Shown here piece by piece: positions 16,638-27,678 of a stretch of 64,000 nt of DNA. This DNA comes from Lentzea flava (GTDB lineage: Bacteria; Actinomycetota; Actinomycetes; Mycobacteriales; Pseudonocardiaceae), in contig NZ_BMRE01000019.1 of NCBI RefSeq assembly GCF_014648475.1, positions 1-64,000 of the forward strand, in the 5' to 3' direction. The notes below the pieces were generated by a model that ran no database searches, was not told the DNA's origin, and saw nothing but the letters and a program-made list of their open reading frames with translations. The position numbers and the translations under genes were made by a program. Numbering within the stretch: position 1 is the stretch's first letter; each line of letters starts with the position of its first letter.

Positions 16638-18527
16638 GTGGCAGGTGGGGGGCCTACGTTGACGTTGCAGGACGTCGCGGATCTCGCTCGTGTCCGTCGT
16701 CCGGTCGTGAGCATGTGGCGCAACCGGCCGCGCGTCCGCGGTCTGCATGTGCCTTTCCCCGCCCCTGTCGAGGTCTCGGGCGGGATGGAGCGCTTCCGCC
16801 GCGAAGACGTCGTCGAGTGGCTGGAGCGCACTGGCCGAGGTAACAACCCCGAGGCGAATCTCGACGCACCAGCGTTGAGCGTGCCCGATGACGTGCCCCT
16901 GGATGAACTCGTCACGTGGCTCTGCCTCGCAGTATTGACAGGGGAGGAACTGGCGGACACGACAGCGGAGAACCGCATCACCCTGGCGCGCGGTGTCGAT
17001 CCCGACGACCGGGTGCTGTTCCGCGAGGTGGAGGCTTCCGTGCCGGCCGTCTGCACGCTGCGGTTCATCGATGACCTGGTTGAGGCGTCGTACGGCCCGC
17101 GCGAGGCACTCGACCGGCTGGAACAAGGAAGGGCCGCGCGGACGCTGGGCACTCGTGATCTCACCTCCGACGCCGTCGACCTCATCCACGCCGTCGCCGA
17201 AGCCTGCGCCCTCCACCTCGACCCCGAGGGCGTGCCGCTCGTGCACGTCGGCCCGGCGTCGAGCGTGACGCTCGCGCTTGCCGACACCTTCACCCATCTC
17301 GTGGTGCCCGGCGGCACTCCGGAGTTGCGGGACATCAGACGCAGGGCGGTGATTCGCGAGATCGAGACCGTCGACGACGCGGCAGGCCCTGGCGTCCGAG
17401 TGTTGTCTACCATCGGCAGGCCCGCCGACGAGCTGCTTGATTTGGTCGACAACCTCGTGCTCGATCTCGGCGAGGGTGAACTCGCGATCATCATCGGCCC
17501 GGCTGGCGTCCTGTGCGACGAGCTACAGGGGCAGCAGGAGCGGCACCGAGCGCAGACTCTCCGCTCGGAGAGCCTCGCTGTCGCGCTGCGCCTTCCTCGG
17601 GGAATGTGGCGTGAGGCGCACCGGCAGGCGCTGGGCCTGTGGGTTTGCGCGACCGGCGGGTCCATGCAACGGCCGCTGGTCGCCGACCTGGCCGCGTTCA
17701 CCCGAGACGAGCTGGACCTGGGCGACCTCGCCTCCGACGTGACCGGCGCGTTCGCCGCCATGCGAGGTCGTGCCTTCCGCTACCTCCGCCCACACGACCT
17801 CCCGCCGATCCTGAGTGCCCGCACCGTCGTCGTGCCCCGTGGGGTGCGAGCACTGCGGCTCGCGACGACGGAGATCGAGCGGCACCTCGCCGTCATCAAT
17901 GCGGCCACCCTGGTGACGAGCGAGCCGATCCAGCCTTTCGACGTCCTGGCCGAACGTGCCCCCGGCGCGATGCTGCTGCGCAGGCGGTCATTGGGCGAAC
18001 TGAAAGACCTGGGACACGTGCGGGTGCTCCGCGGCAGCCGGATCGACCACAGTCACGGCAACCCTGCCGGGTCCGTTGCGGTCCTGTCCGCGACCAACCC
18101 ACACGGCACTGCACGCCTCGACCCGTTCGATGCTGCGCGGCTATACCCGCGCGCCGTTCGAACAGATCCGGGGGATGTGGTATTCGCAGAACGGCCACGC
18201 CCGATCGCGACGGTCGACGACCACGGCGGATCGCTGGTGGCTTCCCCGTCGAAGATCCTTCGGATCAGTTCGCAGGCAGGAATCGGCCCCCACGCGGTGG
18301 CGGCGATCATCAACCGGCTGCCGAACGAGCCCACCGAGTGGCAGACCTGGAGCGTGCCGATCCTCGACACCTTCGAGGTGGAGGGGCTGGAAGAGGTGCT
18401 TCTCGCCGCAGTGAACCACGAGACCACACTGCGGCGACACCTGGACGCGACCCGGGATCTCGTCACCGCCATGATCGACGGAGTCGCCGCCGGCGCGGTG
18501 ACCCTCACCACGCGGACAACGCAGTAG
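16638..18527 (+). CDS. HTH protein with degenerate N6-methylase and HsdS-like regions
   Basis: 629 aa from GTG 16638 after GAGGAGG. Residues 8-30 (TLQDVADLARVRRPVVSMWRNRP) form a helix-turn-helix. The middle resembles the rear half of N6-adenine methylases (GELAIIIGPAGVL near 280, then SLAVALRLPRGMW) but lacks both the DPxxGSG and NPPF motifs. The last 170 residues (LGHVRVLRGSRIDH, DPGDVVFAERPRPIA, SLVASPSKILRI) resemble an HsdS target-recognition domain. It precedes hsdM by 14 bases, so it is probably part of the restriction operon. A DNA-binding, non-catalytic specificity or control subunit is my inference. Confidence 0.6.
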   Translation: MAGGGPTLTLQDVADLARVRRPVVSMWRNRPRVRGLHVPFPAPVEVSGGMERFRREDVVEWLERTGRGNNPEANLDAPALSVPDDVPLDELVTWLCLAVLTGEELADTTAENRITLARGVDPDDRVLFREVEASVPAVCTLRFIDDLVEASYGPREALDRLEQGRAARTLGTRDLTSDAVDLIHAVAEACALHLDPEGVPLVHVGPASSVTLALADTFTHLVVPGGTPELRDIRRRAVIREIETVDDAAGPGVRVLSTIGRPADELLDLVDNLVLDLGEGELAIIIGPAGVLCDELQGQQERHRAQTLRSESLAVALRLPRGMWREAHRQALGLWVCATGGSMQRPLVADLAAFTRDELDLGDLASDVTGAFAAMRGRAFRYLRPHDLPPILSARTVVVPRGVRALRLATTEIERHLAVINAATLVTSEPIQPFDVLAERAPGAMLLRRRSLGELKDLGHVRVLRGSRIDHSHGNPAGSVAVLSATNPHGTARLDPFDAARLYPRAVRTDPGDVVFAERPRPIATVDDHGGSLVASPSKILRISSQAGIGPHAVAAIINRLPNEPTEWQTWSVPILDTFEVEGLEEVLLAAVNHETTLRRHLDATRDLVTAMIDGVAAGAVTLTTRTTQ

Positions 18528-18541
18528 GAAGGACAGGCAGT

Positions 18542-20159
<1,618 letters not shown>

Positions 20160-20167
<8 letters not shown>

Positions 20168-21383
20168 AATGAAGCGCACGACCATTGGAGCCTTGGGCAG
20201 GCTATTCGATGGGCCACATGCAACTCCCACGCGACGGTCCGATGGGCCATACTTTCTTAACATCGCTAGCCTCAAGTCTGGTCGCCTCGACCTATCGGAG
20301 TCAGACCACGTTTCTGAAGAAGACTTCGTCCGCTGGACACGCAGGGTCACCCCTCGCGCGGGGGACCTCTTGTTCTCGTATGAGACTCGACTCGGCGAAG
20401 CGGCACTGATGCCCGAAGGAGTAACGGCTTGCCTGGGACGCCGTATGGCTCTCCTGCGACCGGATCGCTCTGTTGTTGATCCGCGATTCCTTCTCTATTT
20501 CTACCTTAGCCCCTCTTTCCAGCGGGCCATCGCCACAAACACGATCCATGGCGCCACAGTGCCACGGATTGGACTCTCAACAATGCCCGCATGGGAGATA
20601 GCGATACCCAGCCTTTCCAAGCAAAAGGCAATTGCTGATGTTTTAGGGGCGCTCGACGACAAGATCGCCGCAAACGATCAAGTAGCGGTTACCGCCCTAA
20701 GCCTCGCTGATGCGCTGTTCGCCGCAAGCCTGCAGCGAGATGCCGGAACCCCCATAACCATCGGGGAACTCGCAGATCGAGGCGTTCTTGCACAAGGAGA
20801 CGGGTATCGAACGAAGCAGGCTGAGCACGGCCAGCCAGGATTCCGAATTCTGAGAGCAGGAGATATTCGAGACGGACGTGTCGTTCCAGAAGGAACCGAC
20901 TTCGTATCGGAATCCTATGCTCGACAAATCGGACAGAAAGCCTCTCGCCCGAACGACATTGTCATGACTACAAAAGGTTCGGTGGGGCGAGTGGCAGTTG
21001 TGCCACCCGACCTCGAGACTGTCGTCTACAGCCCGCAGATTTGCTACTTTCGCGTACTCAGCGAAGATGCTCTCGATCGCGGTTATCTAGCTGCTTGGTT
21101 TAGAAGCTCAGATCTTCAAACCCAAGCGTCGCAACTAATGTTCAAGAGTGACATGGCGCCGTATATCAACCTTCGCGACATTCGCTCTCTCACTGTTCCC
21201 GTACCAAGCCGGACCGAGCAGCGTAAACAAGGAGAGCTGCAACGCAGTCTCCTAGATATCATCCATGCCGCCCACTCCGAAAGCAGGCGGCTCGGACGTA
21301 CGCGGGACGAACTGCTGCCCCTGCTGATGTCCGGAAAGATCCGCGTGCGGGAAGTCGAAAAAATCGTGGAGGGGGTCGTGTGA
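20160..21383 (+). CDS. hsdS: Type I restriction specificity subunit
   Basis: 407 aa from ATG 20160, overlapping hsdM; an internal ATG at 20169 is an alternative. Two target-recognition domains (TIGALGRLFDGPHAT... and ITIGELADRGVLAQGDGYR...), each followed by a conserved helical spacer (SKQKAIADVLGALDDKIAANDQ and the C-terminal RDELLPLLMSGKIRV). It sets the bipartite DNA target. The first domain is visibly less G+C-rich than hsdM and hsdR, as expected when recognition domains are exchanged by recombination. Confidence 0.9.
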
Positions 21384-24300
21384 TGGTGGGGCAGCCGGGG
21401 TTCAGTGAAGCCGAGTGGGAGGGCGTCGCGCTGGAGACGCTCGCCGAGCAGGAGTGGCAGTCGCTTCCAGGGATCGCCATCGCGCCGGGCGCTGAGAACG
21501 GTAGGGCGTCGTGGGATGACATCGTGCTTCCTGGGCGGATGCTGGCCAAGCTGCGGGAGCTGAACCCGCAGGTGCCAGCGGAGTACCTGGAGCAGGCACT
21601 TGCGGAGATCATCCAGCCGACCTCACAGGACGCGATCGCCGAGAACTACCGGCTGCACCAGATCTGCACTCAGGGCTACCGCGGGATCAGCTACATCGAC
21701 ACCGACGGCGTCGAACAGAACCCAACCATCCGGTTGGTCAGCCACCAGGTCGGCGACAACGAGTTGCTCGCGGTCAACCAGGTCACCGTCCGCACCGCTG
21801 AGGTCGAGCGTCGCTTCGATGTGGTGCTCTATCTCAACGGTATGCCGGTTGCGGTCTTCGAGCTGAAGCAGGCGGGTGCGGCCAAAGCGGATCTGGACGC
21901 GGCGCATGCCCAGTTGGCTACCTACCTGCGTGAGTTCCCGATGGCGTTCCGGTTCGCGGTGGTGACCGTGATCAGCGACGGGATTACCGCACGCTATGGC
22001 ACGCCGTTCACTCCGTTGAACCACTACTCGCCCTGGAACGTCGATGACGACGGCAAGCCGGTGAAGCTCGGCGAACCGCTCGATGACGTGCACCTCGGCA
22101 CCGAGTTGGAGTTTCTCATCGAGGGGGTGTTCAACCCGGAGCGGTTCCTCCAGTTGCAGCGGAACTTCACCGCGTTCGACGGTGGGGCTGAGGGGTACGC
22201 GAAGCGGATCGCCAAGCCGCACCAGTACTTCGCGGTCACCAAAGCAGTTGGGTCGACGGTCGCCGCTGTGGAGAGCAACGGCAAGGCCGGGGTCGTGTGG
22301 CACACCCAAGGGTCGGGCAAGTCGATGGAGATGGAGCTGTACGCCCACCTGGTGGCCGCGCAGCCCAAGCTCAAGAACCCGACCATCATCGTCGTGACCG
22401 ACCGCAAGGAGCTGGACGGGCAGCTGTACGAAGCGTTCAACCGATCCCGACTGCTGAGCGAGTCCCCGATCAAGGTGACGACCCGCGCGGAACTGCGTGA
22501 GGAACTGGCCAACCGGGCGACGGGCGGCATCTACTTCACCACGCTCCAGAAGTTCGGGCTCAGCAAGGCCGAGAAGGACGCCGGACTGGATCATCCGCTG
22601 CTGTCGGACCGCCGCAACATCATCGTCATCGCCGACGAGGCCCACCGCAGCCACTACGACGACCTCGACGGCTACGCCCGCCACCTCAAGGACGCCCTGC
22701 CCAACGCCGCGCTGATCGCGTTCACCGGGACACCGATCTCCTTCGACGACCGCAACACCCGAGAGGTGTTCGGTGACTACATCGACATTTACGACCTCAC
22801 CCGTGCGGTCGATGACGGCGCCACCGTCCCGGTCTACTTCGAGCCACGCCTGATCAAGGTCGGGTTGACCAAGGACGTCAGCGAAGAAGACCTCGACCGG
22901 GCCGCGGACGAGGCCACTCTTGGGCTTGACGAGGTGGAACGCGCCAAGATCGAGAAGTCCGTCGCCGTGATCAACGCTGTGTACGGGGCACCCGCACGTC
23001 TGGAGGCGTTGGCGGCCGACATCGTCCAGCACTGGGAGACCCGCTCGGAGCAGATGCGCAAGTTCATCGGCTCTCCCGGCAAGGCGTTCATCGTCGGCGC
23101 GACCCGAGAGATCTGCGCCCACCTCTACGACGAGATCATCAAGCTCAAGCCGGACTGGCACAACAACGCCGTCGACAAGGGCGTGATCAAGGTCGTCTAC
23201 TCCGGCTCGGCTCAGGACGTCATGCCGGTGGCCAAGCACGTCCGGCGCGACGGGCAGAACAAGGTCATCCAGAAGCGGCTCCGCGACGCGGATGATGAGC
23301 TTCAGATCGTCCTGGTCAAGGACATGATGCTCACCGGTTTCGACGCGCCACCGCTGCACACGCTGTACCTCGACCGCCCTCTCAAGGGTGCGTTGCTGAT
23401 GCAGACCCTGGCGCGGGTGAACCGCACCTTCCGCGGCAAGCCGGACGGCCTGCTCGTCGCCTACGCGCCGCTGGCGGACAACTTGAGCAGGGCGCTCGCC
23501 GAGTACACCGACACCGACCGGGCCAAGAAGCCGGTCGGCAAGCACGTTGACGAGGCTGTCGACCTCACCGCCACGCTCATCGCCTCCCTCGACGAGCTGT
23601 GCGCCAGCTACCCGTGGCGGGCGAAGCTGGATGGAGGTCCGAAGAGCTGGGTCAAGGCCGCCTACGGGCTTACCAACTACCTGCGCTCACCCACCACCCC
23701 CGGTAACCAGGTGCCGGAAGGCGAGGAGACGCTCGGCGACCGCTTCCGGAAGTTGGCCAACCAACTGGCCCGTGCGTGGGCGCTGTGTTCTGGCAACCAG
23801 ACTCTCGAACACCTCCGCGTCACGGCGAGGTTCTACGAAGAAGTCCGCGTGTGGATGGGCAAGTTCGACGCCCAACAGCGGCAGGCCGAGGGCAAGCCCG
23901 TGCCGGAGGAGATCCAGCGGATGCTCTCTGCGCTGGTGGCCACCTCCACCGCGTCCGGTGAAATCATCGACATCTACGACGCCGCCGGCTTGCCGAAGCC
24001 TTCGCTGTCCGACCTGGGACCGGAGTTCCAGCTCAAAGCCCAATCGGCGTCGAACCCGCACCTCGCCATCGAAGCGTTGCGCGCGCTGCTGGTTGAGGAG
24101 TCGGATCACGTCACGCGGCACAACCTCGTGCGTCAACGGGCATTCTCCGAGCGGATTGCCGAGCTGATGCGCAAGTACACCAACCAGCAGCTCACCTCGG
24201 CTGAGGTGATCGCTGAGCTCATCGAACTGGCCAAGGAAGTCGCCGCGGAGGGCAACCGCGGCCAGCGCTTCGATCCGCCCCTGTCCCATGACGAGTTGGC

Positions 24301-24601
24301 GTTCTACGACGCGGTCAGCACCAACGAGTCCGCCGTTGAACTTCAGGGCGACGACGTGCTTGCCCAGATCGCACGCGAACTGGTGGCGGTGATGCGACGC
24401 GACGTCAAGACCGACTGGACGGTGCGGGACGATGTGCGGGCCAAGCTCCGATCGTCGATCAAGCGGCTGCTCGTGAAGTACAAGTACCCGCCGGACAAGC
24501 AGCCCGAAGCCATCAGGCTCGTGATCGAGCAGATGGAGGCGATGGCACCCCGATACGTCTCGAACGGCAACGGCACCCGAGCAAACGCGTCGTCAGACTG
24601 A
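21383..24601 (+). CDS. hsdR: Type I restriction endonuclease/translocase subunit
   Basis: 1072 aa from ATG 21383 (GTG 21380 is possible), overlapping the hsdS stop. N-terminal nuclease core with RRFDVVLYLNG and AVFELKQ near residues 140-160 (PD-(D/E)XK type), helicase motor with THTQ-like TQGSGKS Walker A near 310 (WHTQGSGKS), DEAHRSHY near 417 and FTGTPI near 447, then a second RecA lobe (KDMMLTGFDAP, ARVNRTFRGK) and a helical C-terminus for HsdM contact. It pulls DNA through the bound complex and cuts at a distance. Length and motifs are complete. Confidence 0.95.
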   Translation: MVGQPGFSEAEWEGVALETLAEQEWQSLPGIAIAPGAENGRASWDDIVLPGRMLAKLRELNPQVPAEYLEQALAEIIQPTSQDAIAENYRLHQICTQGYRGISYIDTDGVEQNPTIRLVSHQVGDNELLAVNQVTVRTAEVERRFDVVLYLNGMPVAVFELKQAGAAKADLDAAHAQLATYLREFPMAFRFAVVTVISDGITARYGTPFTPLNHYSPWNVDDDGKPVKLGEPLDDVHLGTELEFLIEGVFNPERFLQLQRNFTAFDGGAEGYAKRIAKPHQYFAVTKAVGSTVAAVESNGKAGVVWHTQGSGKSMEMELYAHLVAAQPKLKNPTIIVVTDRKELDGQLYEAFNRSRLLSESPIKVTTRAELREELANRATGGIYFTTLQKFGLSKAEKDAGLDHPLLSDRRNIIVIADEAHRSHYDDLDGYARHLKDALPNAALIAFTGTPISFDDRNTREVFGDYIDIYDLTRAVDDGATVPVYFEPRLIKVGLTKDVSEEDLDRAADEATLGLDEVERAKIEKSVAVINAVYGAPARLEALAADIVQHWETRSEQMRKFIGSPGKAFIVGATREICAHLYDEIIKLKPDWHNNAVDKGVIKVVYSGSAQDVMPVAKHVRRDGQNKVIQKRLRDADDELQIVLVKDMMLTGFDAPPLHTLYLDRPLKGALLMQTLARVNRTFRGKPDGLLVAYAPLADNLSRALAEYTDTDRAKKPVGKHVDEAVDLTATLIASLDELCASYPWRAKLDGGPKSWVKAAYGLTNYLRSPTTPGNQVPEGEETLGDRFRKLANQLARAWALCSGNQTLEHLRVTARFYEEVRVWMGKFDAQQRQAEGKPVPEEIQRMLSALVATSTASGEIIDIYDAAGLPKPSLSDLGPEFQLKAQSASNPHLAIEALRALLVEESDHVTRHNLVRQRAFSERIAELMRKYTNQQLTSAEVIAELIELAKEVAAEGNRGQRFDPPLSHDELAFYDAVSTNESAVELQGDDVLAQIARELVAVMRRDVKTDWTVRDDVRAKLRSSIKRLLVKYKYPPDKQPEAIRLVIEQMEAMAPRYVSNGNGTRANASSD

Positions 24602-24696
24602 GACGCGCGCTGTGGCAGGCAGTGGCAAAGCGCGGCCCTGAGTAACCGGGCCGCACTGCCAGTCGTAGGACTCACCAACGTGACGAACGGTCGAAG

Positions 24697-25161
24697 ATGA
24701 CGGTGGCAGTGGGACGGCGTGCAGCGCGGGCGATTCTTATCGACGATCTCGGCCGGTTGGTGTTGATCAAGCGCACGAAGCCGGGGCAGGCGCCGTACTG
24801 GACCGCGCCCGGTGGCGGTGTCGAGGACACCGACGCCTCGGTGGAGGCGGCTCTGTACCGGGAGCTGTCGGAGGAACTGGGCGCCGAGGCCACGGATGCG
24901 TCGCAGGTGTTCCTGTTCAGCTCGCCATCGGACAGTGGGGTAGCTGTGCAGCACTTCTTTGTGGCGCGGCTGGTCGGCCTGGATGAGTCGACCCGTAGCG
25001 GCCCGGAGTTAAGCGACCCGTCACGCGGCGGGTACGACCTGGACCGGGTTGACCTTCGGGGAGACGATCTCGCTTCGATCGACTTGAAGCCGACCGCGTT
25101 GAAGGAGTTCATCCTGGCCAATCGGGAGGCTCTGCTGATCGAGGCGGGCGCAGCCGCCTGA
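24697..25161 (+). CDS. Nudix hydrolase
   Basis: 154 aa. APGGGVEDTDASVEAALY followed by RELSEELGAEA is a Nudix box with the Mg-binding REL.EELG core intact, though spacing before it departs slightly from the consensus. Such enzymes hydrolyse nucleoside diphosphate derivatives; the substrate cannot be read from sequence. It starts 95 bases after hsdR in the same direction, with no obvious terminator T-run between, so cotranscription is possible. Confidence 0.8.
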   Translation: MTVAVGRRAARAILIDDLGRLVLIKRTKPGQAPYWTAPGGGVEDTDASVEAALYRELSEELGAEATDASQVFLFSSPSDSGVAVQHFFVARLVGLDESTRSGPELSDPSRGGYDLDRVDLRGDDLASIDLKPTALKEFILANREALLIEAGAAA

Positions 25162-25168
25162 CCTGCGG

Positions 25169-25580
25169 CTACATGCCCCACCGCAGGTACGTCGGGGTGG
25201 CGCGGCCGGGCAGCGTGCGCAGCGAGTCGTGGTCGGTGCCGAGGGTGTCGCGCAGGGCTGCGGTTTCTCCTGGCCACTTGGCGTGCGCGAGTTCGTAGAA
25301 GACGAGCACTCTGCCCTTGGTGAGGTACGGCCGGACGGCGTCGATGGCGTCGCGGGTGGTTTCGTAGAGGTCGAGGTCGAAGTAGGCCAGTGCGATGACG
25401 GTGTGAGGGTTGTCCGTCAGGTAGCGCGGGAGGGTTTCGCGCACGTCGCCCTGGACGATCAGGGTGCGCCGGATGTGGCCGAGGTGTTCGCCCTGCTCGT
25501 GTGCGTCGAGCACGTCGCGCAGGTGGTGTGGGTAGCCGTCAGTGAGCGCGAATCGGCAGGCGACGGCGCTGGGGGCTGTC
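25169..25580 (-). pseudogene. TylF/MycF-type methyltransferase, C-terminal fragment
   Basis: The fragment carries IALAYFDLDLYETTRDAI, KGRVLVFYEL and KWPGET, which are typical of the C-terminal half of the macrocin O-methyltransferase family. Coding character continues upstream of the only good ATG (25513) through FALTDGYPHHLRDV but is closed by a stop near 25600, and the AdoMet-binding N-terminus is missing. It is convergent with the Nudix gene. Probably a decayed remnant of a secondary-metabolism or sugar-methylation gene. Confidence 0.65.
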
Positions 25581-25630
25581 AGATACGAAGCGGGGCATTC
25601 CGGTTACCCGAGATGCCCCTATCCGCGGAG

Positions 25631-25849
25631 TCAGGCCCGGTCAGAATCGCCGTGTCCCGCATACGCGATGAACGCCCGGAAGGCTCGCGTTGGGAAGATC
25701 AGCGCTGGTCCGCTCGGGTTCTTGCTGTCACGGATGGCTCCGCCGTCGTCGAGACAGGCTAGTTCCACGCACTGAGGGTCGCTGCCCCCGTTGGTGTAGC
25801 TGCTCGTGCGCCACCGGACACCCGACAGGTCGGTGGCCCTGGTCCACAT
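25631..25849 (-). CDS. DUF397 protein
   Basis: 72 aa. VRWRTSSYTNGGSDPQCVELA, AIRDSKNPSGPALIFP and AFRAFIAYAG are diagnostic of DUF397. In actinomycetes these small proteins pair with XRE/DUF5753 regulators, sometimes as toxin-antitoxin-like or morphogenesis switches. It lies 12 bases after such a regulator and is transcribed with it. Confidence 0.9.
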   Translation of the reverse strand: MWTRATDLSGVRWRTSSYTNGGSDPQCVELACLDDGGAIRDSKNPSGPALIFPTRAFRAFIAYAGHGDSDRA

Positions 25850-25861
25850 GGTCTGTTGCTC

Positions 25862-26704
25862 CTAGCTGTTGAGGTCAGTGATCCTGCCTTCCAGTATCGC
25901 CACTGACTCGTCCTCGGACGCCGCGAGTTCCCACGCCTGCTCGAATGCCGCCACGTACGGTTCGGTTGCCTTGATGTAGTCCGGTCGCGTCAGTGACGAC
26001 ACGAACGCGAGCCTCTTGTTGGGCTCGACGTCGAGCAGTGTGAACGGGCAGCTCAGGGCCGGGATGTTTCCGGCCGCCCGGAGCGAGACGCGGAATCTGA
26101 CGTTGGGCATCTGCGCGACCGCGCGAAGATGTTCGTGCTGCGCTCGGAGTACGGCAGGTCCGCCGCTGAAGCGGTAAAGAGCGTCTTCGCCGAGCACGAT
26201 CCACACGTCCGGCCCGTCCGGCCGGATGATCCGCTGGCCGCGCTCCGCGCGTTCCTCGGCGAGCCCCGCGACGTCGGACGCAACGACCACGGGCGACATG
26301 GACAGCGCCGCGTACGCGTACTCGCGGGTCTGCAGCAGGCCGGGGATCTCGTTGTAGACCATGCGGATCGCGTTCGCGCGCCGCTCCAGCGATACGTACT
26401 GCTGCGTTGCCTTCCCGGTCTTCACCGGCTTCGCCCGACGTCGCGCGATGGTCGCGAGCCGCGTCAGCTCATCTGCGTCCGACGGAGTCGGGCGGTAGCG
26501 CTTGATCATCCAGTCGACGTCGGTCGACCCAGGCGCGATCGTGCCTGCTTCGATCTTCGCGAGCTTCGTCGCGTAGCCGCCGGCCTCAGCGAGTTCCTTG
26601 TCCGCCTTGCCGGGCTCCATTCCCGCAGCCTCACGCAACGTTCGCGCCAGTTCACCGCACTGGAGACGTGCGATCACGGGATCGGAGACTTCGTCTTCGG
26701 TCAT
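25862..26704 (-). CDS. XRE-family regulator with DUF5753 (Scr1/BldB-partner type)
   Basis: 280 aa from ATG 26704 (TEDEVSDPVIARLQ). N-terminal helix-turn-helix (LARTLREAAGM...TKLAKIEAGT) and the C-terminal DUF5753 sensor-like domain beginning VSLERRANAIRMVYNEIPGL and including TREYAYA. It forms a two-gene unit with the DUF397 gene. A palindromic site just upstream is a likely autoregulatory operator. Confidence 0.85.
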   Translation of the reverse strand: MTEDEVSDPVIARLQCGELARTLREAAGMEPGKADKELAEAGGYATKLAKIEAGTIAPGSTDVDWMIKRYRPTPSDADELTRLATIARRRAKPVKTGKATQQYVSLERRANAIRMVYNEIPGLLQTREYAYAALSMSPVVVASDVAGLAEERAERGQRIIRPDGPDVWIVLGEDALYRFSGGPAVLRAQHEHLRAVAQMPNVRFRVSLRAAGNIPALSCPFTLLDVEPNKRLAFVSSLTRPDYIKATEPYVAAFEQAWELAASEDESVAILEGRITDLNS

Positions 26705-26759
26705 GGCGGGCAGTGTGCCGCAGGGTTGATCGCGCATGCCGCCACCCGACCGGGTGCAC

Positions 26760-26815
26760 TTACATTGCATTGCAATGTTTCACCCGTTTGGACGCACTAA
26801 AGATTGCATTGCTCC
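26760..26815. promoter_or_regulatory. Palindromic operator-like sites in a divergent promoter region
   Basis: CATTGCAATG is a perfect palindrome, embedded in ACATTGCATTGCAATGTT, and a second half-related TTGCATTGC follows about 40 bases on. Both lie upstream of the XRE regulator at 26704 and of the rightward genes from 27015. The AT-rich sequence fits a promoter. The XRE protein is the obvious candidate ligand. Confidence 0.5.
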
Positions 26816-27014
26816 CTCTATGGTCGGTGCGCGGGCCGGTTGGTCAGTGATCCGAACTACGGGCCGGCCCAGCAGCCAACGGGACGACCGACAACCGTTT
26901 CGAACCTGGGGTTGAACAACCACCGGTTGAAGCGGTCTCCCCTGGTCGTCCCGTTGGCCCAAACAGAAGTGCTCGCTGAGGGCACCCAGGCTCGGCGGAA
27001 GGGGTGTAGGGGCG

Positions 27015-27329
27015 ATGGACGTGGTATTCGACGAGCTGCACCGCAGGGTGACGAGCTACCTGGCGACCGTGAAGAACGTGGCCGCCGATGGTGGTGACGA
27101 GGCCGCGCTGGTCATCGCTCGCAGCGAGCTGCCGTTGATCGTTGACGCCTTCGACGCGCTTTTCGGCGGGCACACCCCGGATGACAACGGCCATTGCCGC
27201 CAGTGCCGCTGCGCGGGCCGGTGGTGGCGACGACGACGGGTGCCGTGCCGGGTGTTCCTGCAAGCCCAGATCGCCCTGTTCCATCCCGCCGGCCACGGCC
27301 GTCACGCCCTGACGAGGCCGCGGCCGTGA
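27015..27329 (+). CDS. Small conserved protein with Cys/Arg-rich end
   Basis: 104 aa from ATG 27015 with GGGGCG-type site. The N-terminus is helical (VFDELHRRVTSYLATVKN); the C-terminus has HCRQCRCAGRWWRRRRVPC, a possible metal-binding or RNA/DNA-contacting patch. Small proteins of this sort lie beside XRE regulators in Pseudonocardiaceae. Function unknown. The next gene overlaps its end by four bases. Confidence 0.6.
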   Translation: MDVVFDELHRRVTSYLATVKNVAADGGDEAALVIARSELPLIVDAFDALFGGHTPDDNGHCRQCRCAGRWWRRRRVPCRVFLQAQIALFHPAGHGRHALTRPRP

Positions 27330-27676
27330 ACGCCCTCGATCTCGGCGCGGTCACGCAGATGCAGCGCCTGCGGCATCTGCACCAGGTGCGGGGCTGGTCC
27401 TTCGATCCGGTCCGGTCGCCCGATCCTCCGCATGAGCTGGTGGAGCTGATCTATTCGTTCTGTCACGGCCAGTGGCTTGACGTGCTGCGGGTTCGGTCGG
27501 ACACCGACGCCCAGGCCGGGCGGTTCCTCGCCGAGTCGATGGTTGGCGGCGGTTGTCCTCGGGCGTGCTGGCTGGCCGCGGGCGCGCTCGCCGATGTCCT
27601 GGATGGCTTGGATGAGCTTCCGCCGCCGATGTCGCGGCTGGCTCCTCGTCTTCTTCTCCCCGCTATCGTGAGGTGA
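27326..27676 (+). CDS. Hypothetical protein
   Basis: 116 aa from GTG 27326, overlapping the preceding stop. It reads MQRLRHLHQVRGWSFDPVR, with a mainly helical pattern and no recognisable catalytic motif. Tight spacing with both neighbours places it in one operon. Family not recognised. Confidence 0.6.
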   Translation: MNALDLGAVTQMQRLRHLHQVRGWSFDPVRSPDPPHELVELIYSFCHGQWLDVLRVRSDTDAQAGRFLAESMVGGGCPRACWLAAGALADVLDGLDELPPPMSRLAPRLLLPAIVR

Positions 27677-27678
27677 CC

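Noticed and set aside
16454..17761. Long leftward open frame extending the coiled-coil gene to 910 aa
   Set aside because: The upstream part is antisense to the HTH gene, is Arg/Ser/Pro-rich and lacks protein character; a good ATG with a ribosome-binding site lies at 16453.
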